Source: Xaviernesmea oryzae
Lineage (GTDB): Bacteria > Pseudomonadota > Alphaproteobacteria > Rhizobiales > Rhizobiaceae
NCBI RefSeq assembly: GCF_900109605.1
Contig: NZ_FOAM01000007.1
Span: 186,001 to 250,000 of the forward strand
Direction: 5' to 3'
Length of the DNA stretch: 64,000 bases
Every line of letters begins with the position of its first letter. Within the stretch, counting starts at the first letter, position 1. A program made the position numbers and the translations under genes. Under the pieces are notes generated by a model that was given only the letters and a program-made list of their open reading frames with translations, ran no database searches and had not been told where the DNA came from. This document shows, one piece after another, positions 56,478-64,000 of the stretch.

Positions 56478-57463
56478 TGCGCATCCTGGTCAAGGGCGCG
56501 GGCGTCGGCGGACTCGCCGCCGCCTTCGCGCTTCACCGTGCCGGCCATCGGGTCACGCTCTGCGAGAAGGCGCCCGGCCTCGGCGCCGGCGCTTCCTGGC
56601 TTGCCGGCGGCATGCTCGCGCCTTTTTGCGAGCGCGAAAGCGCTGAGGAACGGGTGCTGACCGAAGGGCTGCGGGCGGCCGACTGGTGGGAGGCGGCCGT
56701 GCCCGGCGCGGTGACGCGGGCGGGGACGCTCGTCGTGGCGCCGGAGCGCGACATGAGCGAGCTCGACCGCTTCGCCCGGCGCACGCGCGGCTATGAATGG
56801 CTGGATGCCGATGGCATCGCGGCGCTGGAGCCGGCGCTTTCCGGACGGTTCCGCAGGGCCCTGTTCTTCCGCGAGGAGGCGCATCTCGATCCCCGCCGCG
56901 TGATGACGACGCTGACGGAGCGGCTGGGTGCGGAGGGCGTCTCGGTCCGTTTAGGTGCTGCCGCCATGGAAGATGGTTTCGACCGGGTGGTGGACTGCAC
57001 CGGCGCGGCCAGGCGCGGCGATCTTGCCCGGCTCAGGGCCGTGCGCGGCGAGATGCTGCATCTGGAAACCGATGAGGTGACGTTGTCGCGCCCCGTGCGC
57101 CTCCTGCATCCACGCCATCCGCTCTATGTCGTGCCGCGCGGCGAGGGGCGCTTCATGGTCGGGGCCACCATGATCGAGAGCGAGACCGAAGGGCTTGTCA
57201 GCACCCGCTCGGTGATGGAGCTTTTGAACGCCGCCTATGCGCTGCATCCCGCCTTTGGCGAGGCGCATCTGGCCGAGGCCGCAGCCGGCCTGCGCCCGGC
57301 CTTTCCCGACAATCTCCCCGACATCCATGAGGAGGGTCGCATGCTCTTCCTCAATGGCTTCTACCGCCATGGCTTTCTCCTCGCGCCCTCCATGGCCGAG
57401 GCGCTGGTCGCGCGGCTGGCCGAAGCCTCGTCGCCCATTCTTTCGAAAGGAGCTGTCGCATGA
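56477..57463 (+). CDS. thiO: Glycine oxidase ThiO
   Basis: This FAD-dependent enzyme of 328 residues oxidises glycine to iminoacetate (dehydroglycine) for thiazole synthesis in aerobes. The Rossmann motif is KGAGVGGLAAAFALHRAGH, followed by ASWLAGGMLAPFCE. The C-terminus holds AAAGLRPAFPDNLPDI and NGFYRHGFLLAPSMAE, as in other DAAO-like ThiO proteins. It overlaps thiC (TGATG) and thiS (ATGA), so translation is coupled. Confidence 0.95.
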
Positions 57464-57657
57464 GACTGATCGTCAATGGCGAGCCCGAAAGCCTCGATGT
57501 CGCCACGCTGACCGAGCTGCTCGCCCAACTCGACTATGAGGGCGATTGGCTGGCCACCGCCGTCAATGGCGAGCTTGTCCATCGCGAGGAGCGTCCCGTC
57601 TTCACGCTCAACGACGGCGACCGGATCGAGATCCTCTCGCCCATGCAGGGAGGCTGA
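57460..57657 (+). CDS. thiS: Sulfur carrier protein ThiS
   Basis: This ubiquitin-like protein of 65 residues ends in the diagnostic Gly-Gly (LSPMQGG), which is adenylated and converted to thiocarboxylate to give sulfur to ThiG. It starts with ATG within the last bases of thiO. The activating enzyme ThiF is not in the window and must be elsewhere. Confidence 0.96.
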   Translation: MRLIVNGEPESLDVATLTELLAQLDYEGDWLATAVNGELVHREERPVFTLNDGDRIEILSPMQGG

Positions 57658-57662
57658 CGAGG

Positions 57663-58478
57663 ATGTTCACGCTATACGATACGACGCTCTCATCCCGCCT
57701 GCTGCTCGGCACGGCCCGCTATCCCTCGCCGGCCATCCTCGAAGAGGCGGTCAGGCGCTCCGGCGCCGGCATCCTAACCGTGTCGCTGCGCCGAGAGCTG
57801 GCCGGCGCCAAGGGCGACAAGAGCCGGGGCGGGGCGTTTTTCGAGATGATCAAGGCGCTTGGCGTGCGTGTGCTGCCGAACACTGCCGGCTGCCATTCGG
57901 TGCAGGAGGCGGTGCTGACGGCGAAGATGGCGCGCGAGGTTTTCGCCACCGACTGGGTGAAGCTGGAGGTGATCGGCCATCACGACACGCTGCAGCCGGA
58001 TGTCTTCGCGCTGGTCGAGGCCGCCCGTATCCTCACCGCCGAGGGCTTCAAGGTCTTCCCCTATACGACGGAGGATCTCGTGGTCGGCGAAAAGCTGCTG
58101 GAGGCCGGCTGCAAGGTGCTGATGCCCTGGTGCGCGCCGATCGGCTCGGCCATGGGGCCGGTCAATCCCGCCGCGCTCAAGGCCTATCGCGCCGCCTTTT
58201 CGGACGTGCCGTTGATCGTCGATGCCGGCATCGGCCGGCCCTCGCATGCCACCGCCGTGATGGAACTCGGCTTCGATGCGGTGCTGCTCAACACCGCGGT
58301 TTCAGGCGCCGGCGATCCCGCTGCGATGGCGCAAGCCTTCGGCCAGGCGATTGCCGCCGGCCGCACGGCCTATCTCGCCGATCCGCTGGAGCCGCGCGAC
58401 ATGGCCGTGCCCTCGACGCCCGTCATCGGCAAGGCCGTCTTCGACATGGCTCCGGCCGCAGCCTCGGGAAGGGCATAG
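57663..58478 (+). CDS. thiG: Thiazole synthase ThiG
   Basis: This 271-residue TIM-barrel enzyme joins DXP, dehydroglycine and ThiS thiocarboxylate into the thiazole phosphate. The Schiff-base Lys is in [10 protein letters not shown]. The phosphate loops are [10 protein letters not shown] and [21 protein letters not shown] joins it closely to thiS, five bases upstream. The long overlapping frame at 57536 is a shadow. Confidence 0.97.
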   Translation: MFTLYDTTLSSRLLLGTARYPSPAILEEAVRRSGAGILTVSLRRELAGAKGDKSRGGAFFEMIKALGVRVLPNTAGCHSVQEAVLTAKMAREVFATDWVKLEVIGHHDTLQPDVFALVEAARILTAEGFKVFPYTTEDLVVGEKLLEAGCKVLMPWCAPIGSAMGPVNPAALKAYRAAFSDVPLIVDAGIGRPSHATAVMELGFDAVLLNTAVSGAGDPAAMAQAFGQAIAAGRTAYLADPLEPRDMAVPSTPVIGKAVFDMAPAAASGRA

Positions 58479-58479
58479 C

Positions 58480-59097
58480 ATGAGGCTCGACCCCTTCTAC
58501 CTCATCGTCGACAGCGCCGACTGGATCGACCGGCTGATCCCGCTCGGGGTCAAGCTGGTGCAACTGCGCATCAAGGATCGTTCAGACAGCGAGATCGCCG
58601 CCGAGATCCGCCGCGCCAAGGCGACCTGCGCCGCCCATGGCGCCACGCTCGTCATCAACGACTATTGGCGGCTGGCCATCGAAGAGGGCTGCGATTGGCT
58701 GCATCTCGGGCAGGAGGATCTGGCCGAGGCCGATCTTTCCGCCATCCGCGCGGCCGGGCTGAAGCTCGGCCTCTCCACCCATGATCCCGCCGAGCTATCC
58801 ACGGCGCTCGCTGCCGAGCCCGATTATGTCGCGCTCGGCCCCGTCTATCCGACCATTCTGAAGGCCATGCGCTGGGCGCCGCAGGGCCTGGACCGTATTT
58901 CCGAGTGGAAGGCGGCGGCAGGTGACGTGCCGCTGGTGGCGATCGGCGGTCTCACGGTCGAGCGGCTGCCCGGCGTCTTCGCGCAAGGCGCCGACAGCGC
59001 CGCCGTCGTCACCGACATCACCCGTAATGCCGATCCGGAAGGCCGGACGCGGCAATGGATCGCCGCGACGGCCGGCCAGCGCGGGCGCGGCGCCTGA
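58480..59097 (+). CDS. thiE: Thiamine phosphate synthase ThiE
   Basis: This 205-residue TIM-barrel enzyme condenses HMP-PP with thiazole phosphate to thiamine phosphate. Signatures are KLVQLRIKDRSD, LVINDYWRLAIE, WLHLGQEDLAEAD and YVALGPVYPTILK. It begins two bases after the thiG stop. PVYPTILK in place of the more common PiFpT(x)TK fits the alphaproteobacterial ThiE form. Confidence 0.95.
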   Translation: MRLDPFYLIVDSADWIDRLIPLGVKLVQLRIKDRSDSEIAAEIRRAKATCAAHGATLVINDYWRLAIEEGCDWLHLGQEDLAEADLSAIRAAGLKLGLSTHDPAELSTALAAEPDYVALGPVYPTILKAMRWAPQGLDRISEWKAAAGDVPLVAIGGLTVERLPGVFAQGADSAAVVTDITRNADPEGRTRQWIAATAGQRGRGA

Positions 59098-59121
59098 CGT
59101 GAAACCAACCGATGGGTCATC

Positions 59122-60051
59122 ATGAGCGAGCCGGGCAAGACGCGGGAAGAGGGCAAGGCCGGAATGGCGCGCAGAGCGACGTCCTCTGAAGACACGATCA
59201 CGCGGGCTTACGGTGGACAAGGCCGGCCGGCCCCACGCGTGTTGGTCATCGCCGGCGCCGATTCTTCGGGCGGCGCAGGCGTGGCGCGCGATCTCGAAAC
59301 GCTTTCCGCCTTCGGCGTCCGCGCCTGCCTGGCGGTGACGGCGGTGACCGCGCAGACCCATCGAGAGGTCACGGAGATCAGCGCCGTCGCGCCCGCTCTG
59401 GTGGCCGAGCAGATGCGCACGGCCTTTGCCGCTGACGCCGTGCATGCCGTCAAGATCGGCATGCTCGCCACATCAGGGACCGTGGCCGCCGTCGCCGATG
59501 CGCTCGATGCCTGGCCCGATGTGCCCGTGGTGCTCGATCCCGTGATTGCCAGTTCCTCCGGCAGGCTGCTGCTCAGCGAGGATGGCTTGGCCACCTTGCT
59601 GCAACGCCTGCTGCCGCGCGCGACCTTGGTCACCCCCAACCTGCCGGAGCTTGGGCTCCTGGCTGCGGGGCTTGCCGCCGCGCCGGATGCCTCCCGATCC
59701 GCACCGAAGGGCGCTCCCGCCGCGCGCGAAAATGCCGCCGGCCTGCAGGGCGTAAGCGCCGCCATCGCCTCGCCCGCCGCGAGGCTCCTTGCCCATGGCG
59801 CAGCAGCGCTGCTGGTCAAAGGCGGGCATGACGAAGGCGATGAGGCGATTGACTGCCTGTTGCGCACTGGCCAGCCGGCACAGCGCTTTGCCAGCGCCCG
59901 CCTGCCCGTCAGCCTGCGCGGCACCGGCTGCATGCTGGCAAGCGCGATTGCGGCCGGCCTTGCGCGGAGCGAGGATCTCACGGATGCTGTTTCGCAAGGA
60001 AAGGCCTATCTGACGCGGCGCTTCGAGGTGGCGGAAAACCTGTGCGTCTGA
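59122..60051 (+). CDS. thiD: Hydroxymethylpyrimidine (phosphate) kinase ThiD, with extra N-terminal and internal segments
   Basis: This ribokinase-fold enzyme of 309 residues phosphorylates HMP and HMP-P. Core motifs are IAGADSSGGAGVARDLETL, VKIGMLATSG, VLDPVIASSSG and the anion hole RGTGCMLASAIAAGLA. It is longer than typical ThiD (about 265): about 35 polar residues precede the fold, and an Ala-rich stretch of 25 or so residues (around 195-225) is inserted before the ALLVKGGH strand. An ATG at 59164 would shorten the head. It closes the thi operon. Confidence 0.95.
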   Translation: MSEPGKTREEGKAGMARRATSSEDTITRAYGGQGRPAPRVLVIAGADSSGGAGVARDLETLSAFGVRACLAVTAVTAQTHREVTEISAVAPALVAEQMRTAFAADAVHAVKIGMLATSGTVAAVADALDAWPDVPVVLDPVIASSSGRLLLSEDGLATLLQRLLPRATLVTPNLPELGLLAAGLAAAPDASRSAPKGAPAARENAAGLQGVSAAIASPAARLLAHGAAALLVKGGHDEGDEAIDCLLRTGQPAQRFASARLPVSLRGTGCMLASAIAAGLARSEDLTDAVSQGKAYLTRRFEVAENLCV

Positions 60052-60068
60052 CATGCGGGAGTGAAGAC

Positions 60069-60440
60069 ATGAGCCCCCAAGAGCATCTCAAGCATTACGA
60101 ATCCCTGCTGGCGCAGCGCCGCTTCGAGGTCATCGCTCCCTTGATCTCGGAGCAGGCGATCTTCTGGTTCAATGACGGCACCCATCGCGGTCTTGCCGAA
60201 ATTCGCGCCGCTTTCGAGCGCACGTGGATGGCCTTCCCAGACGAGGTTTACTGGCTCGAAAATATCGAATGGATTGCGCTCAGCGATATCGCCGCGAGCT
60301 GCGCCTATCATTTCAGATGGTCCGCCAGCCGTGATGGCCGGCGCCTGGAAGGCGGCGGTCGCGGAACGACGGTGCTTAGGGTCGAGGACGGAGGATGGAA
60401 AACCATCCATGAACACTTGAGCAGGTTTCCGCAGGTTTAG
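60069..60440 (+). CDS. NTF2/SnoaL-like small protein
   Basis: This encodes 123 residues with the cone-shaped NTF2-like fold inferred from its pattern: an N-terminal helix with YESLLAQRRFEVIAPLISEQAIFWF, then RGLAEIRAAFERTW and a C-terminal strand set ending RVEDGGWKTIHEHLSRFP. Proteins with this pattern (DUF4440/SnoaL-like) include isomerases, ketosteroid-like enzymes and binding proteins, so no activity is assigned. GGGAG precedes the ATG, 17 bases after the thiD stop, so it may be co-transcribed with the thi operon. Confidence 0.75.
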   Translation: MSPQEHLKHYESLLAQRRFEVIAPLISEQAIFWFNDGTHRGLAEIRAAFERTWMAFPDEVYWLENIEWIALSDIAASCAYHFRWSASRDGRRLEGGGRGTTVLRVEDGGWKTIHEHLSRFPQV

Positions 60441-60531
60441 GCATGCAATATCTTGAGCCCCGCGCCCAGCGCATGGCTGCACTGCAGCAAACTGTCTATC
60501 TCGCACTTCTTAAACCGATTATAACCACATC

Positions 60532-60695
60532 CATCGAAGCGTTACACCTCCTCCTCCCGTGACGCTTCGAGATGTCGACGACCATCTCCTCCTCCCATTG
60601 GTTCGTCGGCCCCAGAACGGCAGCATCCTCCTCCCGCTGACCGTTCACCTTTCGGAAAGCCTGCCGCACCTCCTCCCGCGGCAGGCTTTTCCATT
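60532..60695 (+). ncRNA. Small RNA with four CCTCCTCCC (anti-Shine-Dalgarno) hairpin loops
   Basis: Four consecutive hairpins, at 60535-60569, 60576-60608, 60615-60646 and 60654-60692, each present CCTCCTCCC in the loop (60550-60558, 60588-60596, 60627-60635, 60669-60677). The stems differ completely in sequence while the loops are identical, so selection is on the loop. The last hairpin is the strongest and runs into TTTT, so it doubles as terminator. TATAAC at 60520-60525 could be the -10. Loops of this sequence are known in alphaproteobacterial sRNAs (alpha-r14 family, Rhodobacter CcsR) and are complementary to ribosome-binding sites. Confidence 0.8.
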
Positions 60696-60743
60696 TTCAG
60701 CGCGTTCCCGTTCGGCTCTTGGCCATCTCTCCTTCGGCGCGGA

Positions 60744-61406
60744 TCAAGCCTGCTTGACCACGCGTGCGGTCTGCGAGCCCGGTGCGGGTTTCGCGTTGCG
60801 TTTGCGGGGAATGAGCGGCCGCGCGGCGCGGTAGAGCAGCAGGATCAGGATCAGCCCGATATAGATCGCCTGTTCGGGCGAAAGCACCTTGGTGGACAGG
60901 GCATAGTGCAGGAGCGCGCTCGCCGCCGCCAGGTAGATGAGTCGATGCAGGAGGGTCCAATTGCGCCCGAGCTTTCGGATCGACAGACGGTTCGACGTTA
61001 CTGCCAGCGGCACAAGCATGACGAAAGCGGCCATGCCGAACATGATGAAGGGCCGCTTCAGCACGTCCTGCAGCACCACGGCGAGATCCAGCGCTTGGTC
61101 GAGCACCATATAGACGGTCAGGTGAAAGGCAACATAGTAGAAACAGAGTAGGCCCAGCGCCCGGCGATAGGCGATCAGGTTGATGCGGAAAAGCTCGCGC
61201 AGAGGCGTCACCGCCAGCGTTAGAATGAGAAGGCGCAGCGCCCAGAGGCCAAGCGTCTTCTCGAAGCTTTTCACCGGATCTGCGCCGAGCCCGCCGGTCG
61301 CGCCCTGGTAGAAGGCCCAGACAGCTGGCAGAAGACCAAGCCCATAGAGCGCCCAGATCAGGCCCGGCTGCCAGCGTTTGAACAGGCTTTGCGATGCTGC
61401 CGCCAT
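60744..61406 (-). CDS. msrQ: Heme-binding membrane subunit MsrQ
   Basis: This 220-residue b-heme membrane protein (YedZ family) passes electrons from the quinone pool to periplasmic MsrP. About six helices are visible, with candidate heme His residues in FYYVAFHLTVYM, NWTLLHRLIYLA and ALLHYALS. Its ATG overlaps the msrP stop (TGATG at 61404-61408). The frame upstream of 61406 is antisense noise over msrP. Confidence 0.95.
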   Translation of the reverse strand: MAAASQSLFKRWQPGLIWALYGLGLLPAVWAFYQGATGGLGADPVKSFEKTLGLWALRLLILTLAVTPLRELFRINLIAYRRALGLLCFYYVAFHLTVYMVLDQALDLAVVLQDVLKRPFIMFGMAAFVMLVPLAVTSNRLSIRKLGRNWTLLHRLIYLAAASALLHYALSTKVLSPEQAIYIGLILILLLYRAARPLIPRKRNAKPAPGSQTARVVKQA

Positions 61407-62356
61407 CAGAAATTCGCCTTGAGATCCATGCCGCTGTAGAGGCTTGCCACCTGGTCGGCATAGCCGTTGAAGGGCAGGGTGGGATGGCGGCTGGCGCCGA
61501 AGAAGCCGCCTTCGCCGATCTTGCGCTCGGTCGCCTGGCTCCAGCGCGGATGGTCGACCGCCGGATTCACATTGGCATAGAAGCCGTATTCCTGCGGATT
61601 GGCGGCCTGCCAGGTGTTCATGGGCTGCTTGTCGGTAAGCGTGATGCGCACGATCGATTTGATGCCCTTGAAGCCGTATTTCCACGGCACCACCAGCCGG
61701 ATCGGGGCGCCATTCTGGTTCGGCAGCGTCTCGCCGTACAGACCGACGGCCAGTAGTGTCAGCGGATGGCGCGCCTCGTCGAGTCTCAGACCCTCGACAT
61801 AAGGCCAGGGAAGCGACTGGAACAGGCTGTTCTGCCCCGGCATTTCCGCCGGGCGGACAATGGTCTCAAAAGCGACGAACTTGGCCGAGCCCAAGGGCTC
61901 GACCTTGTCGAGAAGGGCGGCCAGCGGGAAGCCGTCCCACGGGATCACCATCGACCATGCCTCGACGCAGCGCATGCGATAGATCCGCTCCTCGACCGGG
62001 AAGGCCTTGATGAGTGCGTCGATATCAAAGGTCTGTGGCTTGGCCACCATACCATCCACCGCCACCGTCCAGGGGCGTGGCTTAAAATCACCCGACAGGG
62101 CGGCTGGATCCGCCTTGTCGAGCCCGAATTCGTAGAAGTTATTGTAGGTGGTCACGTCTTTCCGGGGCGTGACCTTGTCCTCGACCTTATAGGCGCTGGG
62201 CACAGTGGTGAGTGTCTCTGCCCGTGCGGCGGGCGGGCGCAAAAACGCCGCAAGCGTACCGGCGGCGCCGGCAGCCATCAGGCCGCGACGCGAAAGATAG
62301 GCCGTCTTCGGCGTGATCTCGCTGGCGGGAATGATCGGGGGGCGAAAAGCCGGCAT
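61406..62356 (-). CDS. msrP: Periplasmic methionine sulfoxide reductase catalytic subunit MsrP
   Basis: This molybdopterin enzyme of 316 residues repairs oxidised methionines in periplasmic proteins. A twin-arginine signal is near the N-terminus ([19 protein letters not shown]), so it is exported folded by Tat. The molybdenum-ligating Cys is in [17 protein letters not shown]. Other YedY signatures are [21 protein letters not shown] and [18 protein letters not shown] precedes the ATG. It is the first gene of the msrPQ operon. Confidence 0.97.
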   Translation of the reverse strand: MPAFRPPIIPASEITPKTAYLSRRGLMAAGAAGTLAAFLRPPAARAETLTTVPSAYKVEDKVTPRKDVTTYNNFYEFGLDKADPAALSGDFKPRPWTVAVDGMVAKPQTFDIDALIKAFPVEERIYRMRCVEAWSMVIPWDGFPLAALLDKVEPLGSAKFVAFETIVRPAEMPGQNSLFQSLPWPYVEGLRLDEARHPLTLLAVGLYGETLPNQNGAPIRLVVPWKYGFKGIKSIVRITLTDKQPMNTWQAANPQEYGFYANVNPAVDHPRWSQATERKIGEGGFFGASRHPTLPFNGYADQVASLYSGMDLKANF

Positions 62357-62919
62357 GGTCAGGCGTCCTTTCTGAAAGGCTCCGGATGACGCGTCTTTGC
62401 GGCAGACGCTGGCACCGGATCTGCGAAAACCGATAGGCCCGCGGCGCCCGCACGAAAAGCCAAGTCTTCGTGAGCAGCGCCTGATCGATCGCCTAGCGCT
62501 TGGGGCGGACGGGGATCGTCCGCCTCATGCAACGCTATACGCGGAGACGGCGCATCCGGTTTCACGGCATGTGTGTGCGAAGGCTGAGAGCGAGACACCT
62601 CCATCATAGTCCGCGCTACGGTCACGGTCTGCTGCTTCGCCGCCATGCGGATGCCGCGCCCAGCGGCAACCATGATCTGCCGTTGCGGAGAGCAAGAGCA
62701 TCTAGGGATGAAAGGGCGTGATCGTGCCCAACACGCTCAGGCTGAAGGTGAAGATGATCATCCTAACGAGACAATTCGTCCGCGTCTTCCTCGGTTATCG
62801 TGGATGCGCGCATTCTTATATCCAGGCGATCTCTCGCGCACCGCCATCTTTGTTCCTGGCGAATGCTGCGCGCTCCCATAGATAGGCTGCAAGGCCGTAG
62901 CTTGGATGGAGGAAAAAAC
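62357..62919. other. Intergenic region between divergent msrP and SDR gene
   Basis: No gene could be supported in these 560 bases. Short frames exist on both strands (for example a minus-strand one ending at 62359) but none has a ribosome site or protein-like composition. The region should carry the promoters of both flanking genes. Confidence 0.5.
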
Positions 62920-63759
62920 ATGAAACCCTTGAACGACACCGTGTCCGTCGTCACCGGCGCGGGCCGGGGCATTGGACGGGAAATCGCGTTGCATCAGGCG
63001 CGGGCTGGTGCACAGGTGGCGCTGATGTCGCGCACGCAAAGCGAAATCGACGAAACCGCGCGGATGATCGAAGCCGAAGGCGGAATTGCCCTCGCGCTGG
63101 CGCTGGATGTGGCGGATGGTGCGAGTGTCGAGAAAGGCCTTGCGCGCGTGGTGGAGGGCCTGGGCCCGATCGACCTGCTCGTCAACAATCACGGCGCCTT
63201 CAGGGCCTTCGGCCCGATCTGGGACTGCGACCCGGAGACCTGGTGGGGCGATGTCGAGATCAACCTGCGGGGAACCTTCAATACCTGCCGCGTGGTGGCG
63301 CCTGCCATGCGGGAGCGCGCGCGCGGCCGGATCGTCAATCTCGTCGGCGGCGGCACGGGCAACAGCTTTCCCCATGGCTCCGGCTATGCGGCGAGCAAGG
63401 CGGCCATCATGCGGCTGACCGAATGCCTCGATGACACGACCCGCGATGTTGGCGTCTATGCCTTCGCAGTCGATCCCGGCCTCGTGCGCACGCAGATGAC
63501 CGAGTTGCAGCTGAATTCAGAAGCCGGCAAGACCTTCCTGCCCGGCATTCAGGATCTCTTCGCCGAGGGCGTGAACATACCGCCCGCGCGCGCCGCCGCG
63601 CTGATCGCCGATATCGCGGCCGGCCGCTTCGATGCGCTGCATGGCCGCCTGTTGCGCGGGGTCGATGATCGCGATGCGCTGGAGCAGGAGATGGACCGTG
63701 TGGTCGAAACCGACGGCCGCGCCTTGCGCTTCACCGGGTTGACACAGCCGAAGCTTTAA
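62920..63759 (+). CDS. SDR family NAD(P)-dependent oxidoreductase
   Basis: This is a classical short-chain dehydrogenase of 279 residues. The cofactor motif TGxxxGxG is VTGAGRGIGREIA, NNHG stands where NNAG is usual, and the active site is Tyr/Lys in SGYAASKAAIM with a Ser in the GGGTGNSF loop. It has an extended C-terminus of about 30 residues compared with minimal SDRs. GGAGG lies seven bases before the ATG at 62920. The substrate is not known. Its stop overlaps the convergent gene's stop (63756-63759). Confidence 0.92.
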   Translation: MKPLNDTVSVVTGAGRGIGREIALHQARAGAQVALMSRTQSEIDETARMIEAEGGIALALALDVADGASVEKGLARVVEGLGPIDLLVNNHGAFRAFGPIWDCDPETWWGDVEINLRGTFNTCRVVAPAMRERARGRIVNLVGGGTGNSFPHGSGYAASKAAIMRLTECLDDTTRDVGVYAFAVDPGLVRTQMTELQLNSEAGKTFLPGIQDLFAEGVNIPPARAAALIADIAAGRFDALHGRLLRGVDDRDALEQEMDRVVETDGRALRFTGLTQPKL

Positions 63760-64000
63760 GCCGCGCCGCTTTCTGAAATTATCCGGCTGAAACGCATGAC
63801 GATATCGGCATAAGCCTCAGCATTCTTGCCGGATCCGTTGTAGGCTCGAATTGTCTGCCTAAGGTCGCTAGGATACTTTTGTCTCTTCGAGTCAAGTTCT
63901 TGAAATAGGCGATCAAGGCAGGCGTTGAGGTCGCCCCAGAGGCCGGTCCGAGATGGATCGGCCGTCCTGTCGTCTGGCGTCGCACGCCAAAATTGTTCGT
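63756..64000 (-). CDS. 3' end of a gene running in from the right edge (possible lysozyme/peptidoglycan-related tail)
   Basis: On the minus strand one frame is open from base 64000 to a TAA at 63756-63758 and reads as convincing protein over 80 residues: FWRATPDDRTADPSRTGLWG, then DLNACLDRLFQELDSK, then TIRAYNGSGKNAEAYADIVM. The AYNGSG(x)NAEAYA ending resembles the C-terminal part of lytic transglycosylase or muramidase-like proteins, but the family is not certain. It is 5' truncated by the window edge. A different frame (start 63985) overlaps it and looks random by comparison. Confidence 0.65.
   Translation of the reverse strand, partial: EQFWRATPDDRTADPSRTGLWGDLNACLDRLFQELDSKRQKYPSDLRQTIRAYNGSGKNAEAYADIVMRFSRIISESGAA

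Noticed and set aside
60535-60692. CRISPR-like array formed by repeated CTCCTCCC
   Set aside because: The repeats are nine bases in hairpin loops with unrelated stems; there are no direct repeats of CRISPR size and no cas genes.
62359-62673. 104-codon minus-strand frame upstream of msrP
   Set aside because: No ribosome site, no domain and low-complexity composition; more likely leader sequence.
63779-63985. 68-codon minus-strand frame at the right edge
   Set aside because: A neighbouring frame on the same strand, open to the edge, reads far more like protein (AYNGSG region).

Overview
The window looks like a chromosomal or megaplasmid segment of a GC-rich alphaproteobacterium, most likely a member of the Rhizobiaceae. 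The evidence is a bcsN-bcsA-bcsB-bcsK cellulose locus of the rhizobial type, a thiCOSGE set behind a TPP riboswitch, a mosaic palindromic element like the rhizobial RIME repeats, tandem anti-Shine-Dalgarno hairpins of the kind known from alphaproteobacterial small RNAs, and many ABC importers each with its own local regulator. No tRNA, rRNA, CRISPR array, intact insertion sequence or prophage was seen.

Layout. 1-3106: end of a carbohydrate ABC importer operon (permease, putative glycoside hydrolase, ATPase). 3197-6366: PRISE-like reductase and a membrane GGDEF-EAL protein with a degenerate GGDEF motif. 6817-9920: YceI plus cytochrome b561, then a FixJ-type response regulator and histidine kinase. 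10032-13863: NitT/TauT-like ABC system with a fused double permease, a small leader gene and a structured leader. 14086-16590: gluconokinase and a FUSC exporter. 16798-19027: lactate regulator and L-lactate dehydrogenase with two clear operators. 19076-21311: a periplasmic binding protein paired with a membrane diguanylate cyclase. 21975-24755: LLM oxidoreductase, secreted hydrolase, and a decayed MscS-like tail ending in a perfect 18-bp palindrome. 24804-29868: LacI regulator divergent from a sugar ABC importer, with a perfect palindromic double operator between them. 29870-32970: small acidic protein, Lrp regulator, an alanine racemase gene reduced to its two ends, and dadA. 32978-41345: cellulose synthesis without bcsZ. 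41623-44787: membrane protein, zinc alcohol dehydrogenase and HPP-CBS protein. 44911-53123: amidase, complete peptide-type ABC importer and LysR regulator. 53400-60440: quinone-reductase-like protein and the thiamine cluster. 60532-60695: small RNA with four CCTCCTCCC loops. 60744-64000: MsrPQ, an SDR, and the 3' end of a further gene.

How the parts fit. Much of the window is uptake and catabolism: glycans, an unidentified sugar, peptides or amides, lactate, gluconate and D-alanine, each with its own transporter or regulator. A second theme is cyclic di-GMP: two membrane enzymes (one GGDEF-EAL, one diguanylate cyclase with an I-site) lie in the same window as a PilZ-bearing cellulose synthase. 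A third is envelope redox maintenance (MsrPQ, YceI/cytochrome b561). The observations most worth following are the four-hairpin small RNA, the in-frame gutted alr gene, the binding protein-cyclase pair, the double LacI operator, and the leader in front of the NitT/TauT-like transporter. Functions are read from motifs and context; no database search was possible.
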